The position numbers and the translations under genes were made by a program. Below are positions 47,616 through 61,372 of a stretch of DNA of 64,000 nt, in pieces. Numbering within the stretch: the first letter of the stretch is position 1; each line of letters begins with the position of its first letter. Source of the DNA: Orthonyx spaldingii (Eukaryota > Chordata > Aves > Passeriformes > Orthonychidae); NCBI GenBank assembly GCA_013397795.1, contig VZTJ01004182.1:434001-498000 (forward strand), given 5' to 3'. The notes beneath the pieces were generated by a model. It was not told the origin of the DNA. It ran no database searches and worked only from the letters and a program-made list of their open reading frames with translations.

Positions 47616-50600
47616 CAATGAGCCTCAGAGGCACAGAGGGCTTGTCTGATCTCTTGCGTGGCTTTGCAGTCTCTGACACTCCTCTCCCTGTGAACTTGGG
47701 AATCCTGCCAGCACCAGACAGTATTTGGTACATGCTGGGGGTGGCAGCGGAGGTGTGACATGAGGGAGGCAGAGTTTGGCCCCTACTGTAAGGGTGACAC
47801 TTGGAGAGGTGCAGGCTACCACCTGCAAAGGGGTTACACCATTTCAGGCTCCTCAGGGCAATGAAGCTGTGCACAGACCAGACCACCTTGGCTTAACTGG
47901 GGCTACTCCTGCACCGCCCTGCAGGGCTGATTTTCCCTGAGATTGTATGTCCAAGCCACCACCTCATGGAAACAGATATCATATGAATGCTGACCTACCA
48001 TGAAAACTATTTATGAGACTTGTGTAATTAAACATTCGTAACTTCAGCTGAAATACAGAGATGAAAATGCAAGATGTAGTTACAAAGCATTGTTATGGCG
48101 ATAGTGTGGCTAAAACTGAAGTGATCCAAGAAGGATAGCTCTCCAGCCTTGCACATTTCTGTCAAGATCGTTCTCTCCTTGGGGATTAGGAACTGAGAAG
48201 CTGGGGGGCTAAGCTTGATGTATGCTGGCTTATTTCTTACGTGGCCAGCAGCACTGCTGAGCATGGCAAGTGGGACCCTCTCCTCCTGTGTTCCCAGACA
48301 TGAGGACTTTCAGTGACATGGCATTTACTCACCAAGAACCATTAACAGGGAAGGAAATCTCTGGAGAATCTGCCTGCTCACTGTGTGAACCACGGTTTTC
48401 ATTAGCTTCATAAGTAACAGCTGAAATGCAAGACAAAGGCCAGAGCAGAGCCTTATCAGTTACAGTGTCATCCATGATTATGAGAACCACACTGTTCTCA
48501 TTTGGCCTTCTCTCTCCTCTCTGGCATCCCAAACTGCTGGTAAAAAAAAAAGCCTGGAGAGGAAGAGCAGGTCTTGCTCAAAGGACCGTTAGCAGAGTGT
48601 GTTGGAGGAGGCGGATTAAGAGAATTTTTCCTTGTCTGAGGGTGGGAATGCAGCTCAGAGCAGTATGCCCAAGGCACCTCTTGAATATTTGGGGGTGGAA
48701 CTGTCTGTACTTCTCCATAGCTTCACCCTGGCCAGATTTTAGGTTACAGTTACAACAGCAAAACCAGGTGAAGTTAAGTATTAGTATCTCATCCCGGTCC
48801 ACAGGAGGGGACACTGCCTCTGCTCCCAGCTCCTTTGCATACTCCTCCCTAGCTAGGGAAGCATCACCACAGCTGTGTGAATACTGAGGATGGTGAAGAA
48901 CCCAGCCACATCCGGCACCACTGACTGCATCTGCATCAGGGAACAAAGCGGGCAGGGCATGAGCACTGACTCTAACCTCTGAGTGTCCACACTACCACAT
49001 TTTGAGCATGCTGATTTTGGCCTGTGACAGCTAGTCCCCACCAGGCAGCAGCTGGGGACAACACAAGATGGGGAGAATGTAACCCTGTTTTGAGGACTGA
49101 GAAAATTTATCAGCACAAGCAATGAACTATAATACCTCAATTTGCCTCAGAGTTCAAAAATAGTCTCTGGGGAGTGTTATTTATTTGTATAGAGAGCTGC
49201 TGGGAGCCTGAGCACAGAGACTGTGGCCAGAGCAGGCCTGGAGCACAGATTAGTCTCTTATCTATACAAAATGTCCTGCTAGAGCTGGAAAGAGGTTTAA
49301 ATCTCATTTTGCTTTCCCTTCTGTGGGTAAGTCCAAGATATGATGCTCAAGGGCTGTCACTGTAACCATTGGTTTCAAGTGTCCGCCCCATGGCACTACT
49401 CCCATGAGGTCTGCATAAAACACCAGGCTCCTGCAAGAAACTGAACCTCTCTTTCTTCACAATAACTCTTTTGGGTGGGAAAACAGAGTCCTGGCTGGGA
49501 GGGCAGCAGCCATGGAGCAGGTGGCATGGACAGCTCTCCACATCCCCTCCCAGTACCCTTCCAGGTGACTCTGAGTTCCTGGGCTATGGCTTTTCTGTCA
49601 AGACAAGCTGAAGAGTTAATCTGGCAGGTAGACCCAGCTTGAGTTGCATGATCTGAATTCAGATTGAGTAAGTGTAATTAGATGATGAGAACCTCATGGC
49701 AGGGCGTGCCCTAGTTTCAGTCAAAGGTGGAACATTTTTAAGTACCATTTACATCCAGAGAAACGCCCACTTTTGAAATTGCTGATGCCAGTAACACATG
49801 CTTTGCATTTAACTCACTCAGTGAAATGGGAAGTCAGCGGCAGAACACAGAGTTTCTAATTTGCTTGCTGCCAGCACAGTGATTAATGAGTTTCACAACA
49901 CCCCATCAGCCAATTATGATGGATACTAACCCTTTAATAGGAATCTCTGGCTGGATCCTTGTTACTCGGATTTAGTGCTCAGACCAGTTAGACCATAAAT
50001 TATATTCTCTCTGGGAAAAAGAGCGAGCTTCTCCAAGATAAGCAACTCAAAGTTTTTGTTTCATAGAGACCAGCTGCAGAAGCAGGGACGCGGTACATTT
50101 TGTGCTCCTTGCCTATCAACATGCAATTAGGAACAATCATTCTGCACCATAGGCCACCTTTCTTTGGGTGGGTGGAGGAAAGGCTGGGGGCAAAAACCTA
50201 AACCTCAATTTAAGAAGCATGCTAGGGCAGCAAGCCCAAACTGTACACCCTCACAAAATGGATGTGTTGTCATGTATTATTAATAATAAAAACAATTCTG
50301 ATCCATCTGCAGAATTACAAAAGTATATGGTGATTTAAAATGAGGCAAAGATTTGTCTTACCCTCATGAAACCATTGGGGAAGAGTATGGTGCAGTAACT
50401 GCACCTCGCTTGTTAGTTTGCTTGTGTTTAATTTAATCCAGACCTTAAATATAGAATGAGCAGAGAGACTTCTGTTCCCCAGAGTGAACAAGAACAGGTG
50501 GAAAAAACATTTTGGGGTTTCTTGTATTTGTATATTCTCTGTTTAAAATTTTGGGCATAAATTAACTCTTGTGCACCTTGAAAAAGAAGAGAGTGTTTAT

Positions 50601-53340
50601 CTCTTCTATTACCTGTTGCACAACCACAGCAGTTGCCAGTGCAGGATCCTCTCCAGTATCCAGATGAAGCAGAGTGTGAGAAGCCAGTCCCAGCCACTGC
50701 ATAGGAAAAGGTGCAAGAACTCCTGCAGCTGGCATACACTGAATTATTATTCTAACAGAAGAACAACGTGCAAAAATATTTGATCAAATTACTTTTTATT
50801 ACAGGGAAGTGGAGCACAGTGGCTGGGGCACAATGAGATTTCCACACAAGATCAGATCATCTGTCCACCCATCCCAGATGTCTGCCTCTGGCCATAACAG
50901 GAATAGCTTTAAGCCAAGTGTGCTGCTGCTCACTTAGGGCCCTGTATTGAATTATACTCATTTGCAGCTCCCCAGAGGAGCTCAGTGTCTGCCTTTGGCA
51001 ACAAGAGAGGAAGGAAAGAATGAACCGCTGCTGAGTTTCCACCCCTGGGCAGGAGCAAACCCACCTCCTGCAACAAAGCCCCATTCTCTTACCCTCCAAA
51101 TGGTCCCAGCTCCAGATTTTGTCAGGAGACCCACCACTCCTCAGCAGCACCACCACAGAAGCAGTAGCACCATTTCTGAAATGGAAAAACAAATACTCCT
51201 GCCCCAGTTTCATGCCCCAAATCCATGTGAACGTGGATCACTTCCAACACCTGCAATGACACATCTTATTTATCTAATATAAAGTCACTAGCTGCAGTAC
51301 CATCTTGTGTGATTGTCTACTTTCCTATAATGTCAGAGCATGCTGAAACTTACTCTTGTCTGTTGGATAAGGGACACAGAGATGACAGGGATCCTTGCTG
51401 GATGGGGCTGGGGAAAACCCTTGTCTCAGGCAGTAGTACTGCTGTCTCCTCCACACCCCACTCATACTAAGGGGAGAAACACAATAAGTGGGATTCCCCT
51501 CTGTCAGTTTCTTATTCCTCGAGCTTGGGTTCAAGGGGGCTGTCTCTCATTAAAGAAATGCTGAGAGGTTCAACAATAGTGTGTAATGTGACTATATGAG
51601 TAAGGAAGGAAAAGGTGTAGTACCACCATATCAGTGATGCTCCTTATCTTCCATCCTCTTCACCCCATTGCAGGGCTTTGGAGGCTTCAGGTTGCCTCAA
51701 GGATCAGGAATTGGAGCAGAGAACAAGAGGAGGTGACAACAGAATAGCTGAGGCCTGCCTAAACTAAAGTCTGGGAAACTTCTTCATTAGGGAATCACTC
51801 TGGTCTCTATTCTAGAGCTTCCAATAAATATCCCCCATCTCCATGTCAGTTTGTGGAGTATGTCTGTAATTCCTGCCGATTTCATGCATTATAGAGCTTC
51901 TCACAAATCTATGTTTTCATAGGGCAGCTGGCACCTGGGATTGATGCTGCACATGGGTCTGTGGCAGCAAACACCCGCACAGGAGCTGTTAATCTGCAGG
52001 ATCTTTGTCAGAGCTTCTTCAGACTCATTGCAACACAATGTATCATTGCAACAGCTACCACAGACCCGTCCATGGCCTGCACTGAACCCACCTGCAAGTG
52101 CAAAAGATGAAGCCTTTCCTGTCTCAGCTCATCAGTTAAACTTTGCTGCAGTGACTGACAGTGGCAACCTACTTTTATACTTTGATGGACTTTTTGTCTC
52201 TAGTACAAATTGGATATGTTTGTGGAGAAGAGCACATGTGCAGGTCTTGCAGCTGCAGCCAGGTTCTGCCACAGAGGACAATAACTGGCAGTAGGGCTAA
52301 ACCAGCATCTCCCTTCTTGGGTGCAGGTCCTTCTGGACATTGGCATCGTTTGTGCCCAGAGTCTCCTTGCAAGTTCCCAAGTGTGGGTGGGACTTCATGG
52401 AAATTAGAAGGTGGAAACTTTCCAAGCAGGAGACCATACTGCTGCTTATGGACAAGGTATAAGTAAGGAAAAAAAAGGACTCTTCCTTGGTAATGATGTT
52501 GTGCTAGCCAATGTATTCTCAAAAGTATACATTCCAATGGGAAACGTAATATGCTCTCCCCAGGAGCTGCTCAGCTTTGCTCAGCCCTCTTCCAGCTTGG
52601 GTGTCATCCTCAAGCAGGTATTGCAGATACTGAGGAAGGACAGAGGCTTCAATTCCCTTATTCCCTGCAGCTGTGAGGATACAGGGACAAAAGTCACATG
52701 GAGTTGTTTGGTACAACATTGACTTGACAGTTCTTAGGAACTCTGGTTCCCAGGTAAACAGCACCCTTCAGAGACAGGTGCTGGCTGAGAGCACCTTGCC
52801 ACAGTGTAATGATTAGCCTCCCTCTTTCCAAACTCTGTCCCAGCCCACCACTGTCCCAGCACTGACTCCTGGAAATTTTCCTTTAGAAAACAGGAGGACA
52901 CTCTCTTAATGGCACATCAATGCTCTTCTTAGCAGGGCAGGCAGTGCTCCTTTTTTTCTCAAGCCTCTTCACAGGCCTTCTGTTGTCTCCCAGCTGAAGC
53001 TGGATGTCAAAGCCACACAGGTTTGGGCCTGTGCAGTGAATTTGTGTCATTCCACATGAGAACAGGCCTTGTCGTGCCTGGCCTCACCCTACGGCTTTCC
53101 TCCAGTGCTCCAGCGAGCCAAGCTACTGAGGCAGCTCACCCAAAGCCCAGTGCCTGCAGTCTTTGGACATCTGCTGCTGTGTACATGGAAAAAGCAACAC
53201 ACATACTCCAGCTCAGAAGCAGCACAGCTGCTACGAAATACAGACCATTTAAAAGCAGGACATTTATTTCCTGTAAGGGTCTTCTGCCCATCACCTGGTA
53301 ACAACTAGGCTGCTCTTCACTCCTCTCTTCCCCTCAAGCC
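47616..53340. other. Unique non-coding DNA, moderately GC-rich
   Basis: No gene is supportable. Open frames of 100-153 codons (48426-48887 +, 48578-48946 -, 50857-51213 -, 51941-52294 +, 52175-52537 -) overlap on both strands and match no family I know, as expected where stop codons are scarcer. The stretch 49740-50060 has several homeodomain-type ATTA/TAAT cores and reads like a possible conserved non-coding block, which one sequence cannot show. No CpG island. Confidence 0.45.
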
Positions 53341-56300
53341 TGTAGCACCGTGGCGTGATAAAACTATGAATGGGCTGAATGGAAGGGATATTAAAAATAA
53401 TGGAAATGAAGCTGATTTTTCCTGGCAGTATTCAATTCTCAGCTCTAGCGGAGAGCAAGGAGCAATAATTATTTCAGCTACTGAAATTCAGATAGGCTTT
53501 GTGAGAATCAGGAATCCAGCAGCATCTATGATAATAGGTAAACAAGAAGAAGATGCATTGAGCTCTACTTGCATAAAAAGCTGTACAGGAAAGATGGCAA
53601 AGTTCACCTTTTCTCAGGATCTGCTGGAATGGTTATCAGTGATGTACTGGGCTACCTTTTACTGTCCTCTTCATGTAATCAACATTTCTCCCTGGGTCAA
53701 GAGTTCTTTGTTACTAATGGATCAATCAGTCCAGGTTGATCATATGCCATGTCAGCTTTGTTTAGGGCTGTTGTCAGATGTCATAAGTCACAGTCCAAAT
53801 TTAGTTAATTCTTCCAGTTAACAGCATTTTTCTGTCCTTCAATGGACATAGTAACAGCTGAGCCATCTGCACAAAATGTGTCAAAACACCTTTTCTCCTC
53901 TATACAAAAAGATCAATGTTCTCTTTTTAGCAAGAGTCCATGTAGATTAAATACTCAAATAATTTGCTAGTCGAGGTGAATTTCAAGAATGTCTCTACCA
54001 GTAGCACCAACCCAAATACAGGTATTGCTCTTCTCAGTATACCCCTTACAACCAGAAAACTCATGTAAAAAAGTTTATTGATTCTTATCCAAGAACAATA
54101 AGGAACATATCCTTTCCAACACAGGTAGCAAAAACTCCTTTTGGCTCAGTGATTTGATCTGAGTTGGCATTTTATACTTCTGCTTATCAGTTTGTATAGA
54201 TTTCTCCGTTTGTTACATTTGTAAAGCAATTATATTTAGTAGATAATCACTACAATGAACTTGAAAATTTGCTGTTTGTGACCACAACGATTGCTTTCTA
54301 GGTGGCTACTTGGGCCCGCCTTTAAAGTCTAGCCTGGTTATGCACATTCACCTGAAAACACTACTTGCTCCCATTTGTCCTATAAGGGACACATATCCCC
54401 TGATCTAGTTACATCTAACCCCTTTCTAAAGACAAAACTGCTGCAGGACACTTTGAAAGTACTGAGGCTGTCAACCAGAGTCTGGATATTCCTGATACAT
54501 GGAAACCTAATAGGGGAGGATATGTTTCAACAAAAATAGTAGCTTTAGCAAGATAGTACTTTTCCCAAAGTTTCACCTTCTGTGTCAAGTAGCTGAAACA
54601 TCCAGTTCTCTGTAGACCATAGGCACCGTCTGGTTTTCCACTGGTTTTTTGCACAGTCCTCAAAGTCCTGGCCCACAGTTGTGATAACAAAAATGAAATA
54701 ATGGACGACCTAGGTTTAAATAAGAGAAACATTTTATACAGGGAGATAAATACTCATGGACAAAGCTAGTCTAGAATAAGTGAGTATATGGTGCAGTGGT
54801 GCCTAACGGGATGATGGCATAGCTGGGCTGGGGGTAGGAGACAATCACTGGTGACATACTGTGAAGGACAGGTTGCAAGTAAGAGCTGAAGTCTCTCCCA
54901 ACCAGAAAGTAGACTGAAAGAGAAACCTTAACCTAATTATTTCCTCACAGAATATTATTCAAGAATCATTCCCAGTATCATTTTACCTTCAAGCTTCTCC
55001 TGTAGGTTTTACAACTCAGGTTTGTTTTGAATATTGCAACAGTAAAATGCTTTTCTATAACCTTTCTGTTCCTTAGCCAGATAACTCCAGATGACTTTTT
55101 CCTGTCCAAAGACTTGTGAAACTCTGGCTCTGAGTTAGATTTGATCATTGTCCCAAAGCATTTCTTTTAAACTTGAGATAATAAGCAACATGTCACCAAT
55201 GGGAAAAATATCTTGCTTATAAAAGCAAAATACATCTTTAGTACACTCTCTAAAATGCAGTAAAGAGACCCTTCCTTACACACAAAACAGTAACTCAATG
55301 CTACTCCTGTGATTAGGGTGCAATAACCCCAAGATAAGTGTATTCCTAAACACGGTACTTGCCATTCACCTTAAACCCCATTGATTGTTGCGTTCAGACA
55401 TACTGTTGTTTTGTATCTGGCATACATCAAAGCAAGTGACACCCACATGAACTCGAAAAGCCATTAAAATCCCACACAGTTTCTCTTCAAAGAGCATTTA
55501 TGGAAATAGCAGGATCTATAAGCCATTAGAGAAAGACAAGAATAGATTCTGTTAGAATTGTTTTTCATCCCTTTCACTTGTCAGCCTCAGAGACTTGCAG
55601 GATGCTTAAAAAGCTACAGAAACTGTGCTTAATGAATCATCTTAAAAAAAGGTATAAATGCTGTTTACTATGAACCTTTGAGAGTTTTATCTGATTCTTC
55701 TGAACATCAGTATTATTTTTGTATGTAAATAAGTTTGCTATTTACGTTGTTGGCGTATTATTGTCAGCAAAATCAGAAAACAAAGCCAAACACGTGTTGC
55801 TTTGCACCAGCTGCTCATCTCAATGCAATGGGGTGAAACTGAAGACCGTCCATGATGTGTCTGAGAGAGAGGATGTTTTTACACTGTGTGGCTTTGGTGG
55901 GAACTTGCTCACCAGCCATGAACTGGCTCCCAGTCAGCAGCCACCAGTTGTCCTGCCCCCAGTCATCCTGCACCAAGGAGAGGTATGGTCCACAACACCC
56001 TGTCCTCATTCTCCACCAAAGGGCAGCTGCTTGACCTGAAATGGTTTCAAAAGCCTCTGCAACTTGAAAGGAGGGCAGATTTGTGTTTTCTTCTGCAGTT
56101 CTTCCACATGGGAGGTGCTTTGCTAAAATAATCTGATAGCAAGCTAATTGTTTAAATAAAGTCCAAGAAATGCCACTAATACTTTCTAAACTTGTCAGAC
56201 AAATCTCATGTGGTTGTATACTTCTGACCTTGACACAGTGAGCTCCTTACAGCCAACTTTTAACCTGAAATAAAGCCTAGTCCATTGTAAGCAAAACAAA

Positions 56301-59300
56301 AATAGCAAAGCCTGAAGTCATTCTTCATTCCTTAGATACTCATTCCACTATCAGCCTCTGTAAGAATGAGTCCATGAGGCCGTGAGTTGGGTATGAGGAA
56401 GCCCTGGAAAAATCTGCTCTTCTTTTCTTACACCATGAGCCTTTCAGGCCTGATCATTCACTTCGACCCCAAAATCAGGAAACGAGCTTTAATCAGGCAA
56501 TTAGCAGTCCTCTGGCACATCTGCCACACACACATCGTCGATAGCCCAGGTTAACCCCACAGGGCAACCAATCACGGGACTTCATTGCCATTGGCAGAGT
56601 GATGAATGCTTACACAGCATATTGCCTCCAAATAGAGCTGACTGAAACTGTTTGGTAGAAATGTTTATTCACCTAAAAAAATAAACAGTATCAGATGAAA
56701 GGAAACTGTTTACAAATGAAGTCAAATTTGTTGAAGTTTCGCACACACCTCCCAATTTTCCCTCCTGTAGAAAGCCTTGGGAAACTAAGGGAAATTATTC
56801 TGTTATCTTATGAAACAAGATTTGCTAAATACCACTGACCCACATTCATTCTGCAAGAATAAAAAGTGCCCTGCATGAAAGAAAACATTTTGTTTTGGTT
56901 TGGACAAAGTGTTTCATTGAATCTTAAACACGTTTTACACAAGGCCCTTTCTGTGACAAATCTAAAGCATTTTCATGCTGACTTGACACAAAATTGCTAA
57001 TTTTTTTGCACAGTTCCAAGGATCTGGGATTCTATCTAGCAACCAGGAAACATTGAAATAATTACTGTTTTTGAGATGGCTTGGAGCTACTTCTCATACT
57101 TCAAGAAATCCCCTTGTAATAAAAACTGCTGCCAGGCAAAATTCATCAGGCAGCATTAGGAGAACTTGGGATGAATTTTGAGTATGCTCAGGTCAGATTT
57201 CAAGTTCAATCTGACAAGCCTGTGGCTGTAAACTAGCAGGAACTGTCAGCTTTGAATATATTTCCATTTGGGCTGTACAGTGTTGGGCCCTGTTATTCAG
57301 ACACAGATCTGCAGAACTGAAGTCACAAGGACTGAAATTTGATTTAAAACTCGGAGTTAGTTTTCACATTTCTCGGAAATGAACTTCCTGTGGTATGACC
57401 TTAAAGAAATAAATACGTTAAATATTTCTCCCTAAAGAGAGAAAACTCCATTGGAATAAAGTCTCTCAGCATGACACTTTCATAATTTAGTTCCTTTTTT
57501 ATATGTGGGTCATATTAAAATACACATCTACATCACTTTGAAAACATCTCGACTTCTCCCTGGGTAGCATCACTGGTTTGAGTGGCAGCTCTAGGTATAA
57601 ACCACAAAAAGCTCTTTGTAAGATGATAGCTTCACAGACACATTGTGAAAGAAGGTCTGAAAATGGTCCAGAACACTGTCAACATTTTTGGTTTCAGAAG
57701 TTTCCTTCAGCCATTGATCTTGCTGTGCAGACTCCTACTTTCCTAATGCAGACTAACATCCTATAGAAACAACGCAGATTGTGCATGAGTGCGGATTATG
57801 TAAAATTAGAGAAAAAGACCTAGGTACTCATGTGGAAAACAACCACAGTATGTGTTGCCCTGTTTAGTACAGCTCAGCAAATAGCTAACTTTTCAGATTC
57901 ATAATTGGGAAAAAAAAAACCAAAAAGAAGAGGAGAAAATTAATTGAACCAATAGCATATGGAAAATGTTCATGGATTTTTGTCAAGTAAAATTTTAAAA
58001 ATTACTTTATTTACACTGAAAATTTGTTTACTTTTTTATGGGCCAAAGTTATGTTATGGGCCTATACAAACCTTGTTTGATTTAATCCTTTTAAAATATA
58101 ATCATTAAAATGGAATTAGTTTTTAAATTAAAACTGTACTCCAGAATGAACATCTGAATCTTTAATTAAAAAATACCAGAAGGAAATGCATCCATTTTTT
58201 TCCCTGAATCTCTGTTTAAAATAAACTGACTTGTTGTTTTTTGCTGTTTTTCCCCCTTCTCAAATTCACAGTTGTTGAAAAATGTTTTTGGTGAATGTAT
58301 GTTAAAAAAAAAAATCCATAGGCTAGATTTTCTTTGGTTTTTTAAATACATTTCATCAAATCATTGTGGCTAATTTTAAGTGTCCTCACTGGACAGTCAG
58401 ATATGTTTATTTTTTTTATCGTAAAGGTTTCAGATGTCCTAAGGGTCCAGCTGAACTGTCTATGGTCTGTCATAAATAGTGAGTCAGATGGAAAATGGCA
58501 AGATAACAAATACCTTTTATTTCACTGAGAAATACAGAAAACATCCTCTGGAGGAGCAAAGCTCAGATGCCAGACAGGGAGTTCCTGCTGAGCAGGACCT
58601 TCACATGTGAGGTGACGGCAGACTGGACCTGAGGGACCCAGGGCATCAGAAGCTAGCAAGGCCACCCGAAAGTGCTCAGGGGAGAAGTGTGATACCTGCA
58701 CCTGCACAGCATTTTCCCCACCTGCAAGGAGCAGCACAAGCAGACAGGGTGGTATTGGGGATGGCAGAGGAACTTGGCACCACCTGGTGCTGCACCTGTG
58801 GTAGGACACAAGCCACCTCAAGCTCTCTTGTCACAGCCCAGCCCTGAGGACTTTTCACTCTGCCAATGCTTCCTGGGTGCAGGAGTTTCCCAGGATGGCA
58901 CAAGGTTTCTCCTGGAGACAGCCTTGTATTTACCCATCCAATAGTGTGGGATGATGGGAAGTGTTACCAGCCAGGATGAAGGAAGGGATTGGTGTCCCAT
59001 GGCTGAATGCTGGGACTACTGCCAGAGGTGGAGCTCCACCAGCCAACTGGCTGAAGCTTGCAGCTCCCTCCCAGCCCAAAGTGGCAGTCCTATGTATGGG
59101 GATGGACCCCAGTGGGGTAACCATTCCAGCTAATGTTGAGTTAACTCTGCAGTGTAGGAGAGCTGGTTCCTCCCCTCAGACCTTAGACTGACTCTCTGCT
59201 CTACAGCTGACACCTGCTGCTGTTGGAAGCTACAGACACCCTGTGGCTTCCTTGGGTGGGGTTGCCATACTTTGTCCCAGGCTCTGGCCTCTTGTACAGA

Positions 59301-59480
59301 CACAAGGACAGGTGGCTTATGGGCATGCAGGTGGGCTGACACGTGTGAGTCGGTGCTCAGTTCCTGAGGTAAAAAGCTCTAAGTGTCTGAAATAATGAAA
59401 TTCACAGTACATGGTGTCCACAACAGTGACATTGTGACTGCCTGCCTACAGCACCCATTTTCAGGTATTTTCAGAGGTTG
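53341..59480. other. Unique non-coding DNA
   Basis: No gene is supportable. A 151-codon plus-strand frame at 53366-53821 lies in AT-rich DNA and starts in a fair context (A at -3), but its product is unrecognised. AT-rich stretches occupy 54.0-55.7 and 56.6-58.4 kb, with A or T runs of 8-11. The stretch 58.54-59.36 kb is GC-richer but CpG-poor, with short overlapping frames on both strands and a small inverted repeat GCACCA-CC-TGGTGC at 58777-58790. Confidence 0.5.
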
Positions 59481-59496
59481 TACAAATCCAGAAAGT

Positions 59497-59660
59497 GAAA
59501 AAAACCAAAAACAATTAACTCCCTCCAGAAACCCCCAAAGCCAAAACAACAACAACAAGAACAACAACAAATCCCCCAAAACAAAGCAAAACAAAGAAAA
59601 AAAAAAATTCAACCCCCCCCCACCAAACCAAAAAAACCCCTTTAAAAAATATCCAAAATC
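59497..59660. repeat. A/C-rich, G-poor low-complexity tract
   Basis: About 165 bases are almost wholly A and C on the plus strand. They include AAC repeats at 59544-59570, A11 at 59597-59607 and C9 at 59613-59621. The 94-codon frames open on both strands here (59383-59667 + and 59379-59663 -) follow from this bias: the plus product is rich in N, K, P and Q, the minus product in F, L and G. They are not genes. Confidence 0.85.
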
Positions 59661-61204
59661 CACTTAGATGACACTGTGTTGCAAAATAAGATTAGATGTC
59701 ACATGTCACAACAGCTGATGTGGCATCATGTATGGATCCTATAAATTCAGTTCATGGCCTCAAGGAACAACAAAAAGGCCCATGAGGTGAAAAATAGGGT
59801 TTTCTAAGTTTTTTTCATAGCACAAAGCAATAATTCATGTGCAATTAAGATATGCAGCACGTTTCTAGTTCACTTAGGTGTCAATCAGATATAATTGCAG
59901 CAGTCAATGAAGCTATGTCTGTGAAAGAGATAAAGAAGAGCATAGCTCTCCAAGTCTCTCCACTTTACTATTACTGACAGTATTGCAGACTCTATGCATT
60001 TTTAGAAACAGAGGTTTTGTGACATAGTTGTAATAGTTGGAATAATGTTGCATTTTTAAATTTATTTTTATGAAACAAAATCTCACGTTCTGAAAATGAA
60101 ACTTCCCTTGACTTCTTTCCACTGATAGTGCTCCCATGCCAGAGAAAGCAGCTCTCTGAACGTAATAGCACTGTTGTCTAACCTGACTCCATATTTACTA
60201 ATTTAATTTGGAAGGGTCTGGATGTGATCATTGATCCTCAGGGAAAAGCCCTCTCCTGACAGAGCAAACATGTCTATTTTCAAACAGTTCATGGCCTCCA
60301 TGATCTCTGGTTCTATGTGGGCTTAACTTGATGCAGAATATGCAACTATACACTCTTTTTAGGAGCCCAGTGTGACTTATTTAAATATGAACCATTATTA
60401 ATATGTGTCAGGATACAAGCACTGTGGTAAGTCACACTGACAAAACAGGGAAGTTACTGCAGGCATTACTGCCCTGCAAAAAAAGAAATTATTCATCAGC
60501 ACATGAGCCCTTTTAAATTTGGCTTAGCATGATAAGATGGATGTGTAATTGAACTGACAGATTCAATGTTAAGGAACAGTTGATTCTGAAACTTGAGGAA
60601 AACTATGTACACAACACAGACAACTCTCAACCCAGGAAACAATATTGTTGTAAAATAGCTTTTCCTCCCACACTCATAAAATGTTCATGGCCTTTAATTT
60701 TTTTTTTCTCCTGATGGCCAGTGTAGATTAGCATTCTTTGCACAGACTTGGGGTATTTTATAGAGCAGATCTACTAGCACTTCAAAAACATTTACTTTAA
60801 CTGCTGGACAGCAGCCCATTTTTGCAGAACATATTTCATTTGGCCACACCACAGTTACATATTGTCAGGAGTGCTATTATCAGCCAATAACTGCACCTCA
60901 TTTTACTTCCTTGCTGCATCTTATCACAAGCCAAGTGCTGACATCCTTGCATGAATGTAACTCCTCCTGCAATGACTGATGAAAATAACTGCTGAAGCTC
61001 TGCAAATTAAGATATCCATGGGATCAAATTCAGACTGAATTCAGGGTGATTTCAGATTATGTGAATTAAACTCAATGACACCCATGAGAGAAATCTCTTC
61101 AGAAAAGGTGTGGCTATTTTCCAGAATATTGCATGTCTTCCTAATTACAGGACCATTGATTGCACCAAGCCACTGTACTGCACCCATCATAGGAATTGTG
61201 ATCC
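59661..61204. other. Unique non-coding DNA, AT-rich
   Basis: No gene, RNA or clear mobile element. 60.4-61.1 kb is AT-rich with no frame over 60 codons and scattered ATTA cores. It is a candidate for conserved non-coding sequence only if an alignment shows it. Confidence 0.5.
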
Positions 61205-61372
61205 AGCAATTAGAACAAGGGACTGCAAGTCATCATCAGAATACTAATTCCTGTACATGTGGTCTTCCATTTTCATCTGTAAAGCAGGGGCTTTAATAAA
61301 TTGTTAATAATAACCAGGCCATATAGGTTTGCAAAGCACTTTTCAGTGTCAATCTAGAAAATATTATGAACT
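61205..61372 (+). mobile_element. Ancient amniote SINE remnant (MIR-like)
   Basis: Several phrases match, in order, the old amniote SINE family seen in mammals, turtles and birds. There is a TTAGAACAAGGGACTG-like start and a region like the 'tcaggactcctgg' segment. Then comes TTTTCATCTGTAAAGCAGGGG with AATAATAA just after, corresponding to the hallmark 'catctgtaaaatggggataataata', and finally GCAAAGCACTTTTCAG. The middle, which normally holds the 'gtgaccttgggcaagtcac' core, appears lost, giving a deletion of roughly 50 bp. It is heavily diverged and not active. The family call is from memory of the consensus pattern. Confidence 0.5.

Noticed and set aside
48426..48946. Open frames of 153 codons (plus) and 122 codons (minus) overlapping each other
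   Set aside because: Both strands are open over the same stretch, with no recognisable domain, splice context or repeat. This is expected where composition makes stop codons scarce.
58540..59360. GC-richer stretch as a CpG-island promoter
   Set aside because: GC is raised, but CpG dinucleotides are rare, so it does not meet the island pattern.
59379..59667. 94-codon frames on both strands
   Set aside because: They are a direct consequence of the A/C-rich low-complexity tract; products are compositionally extreme.
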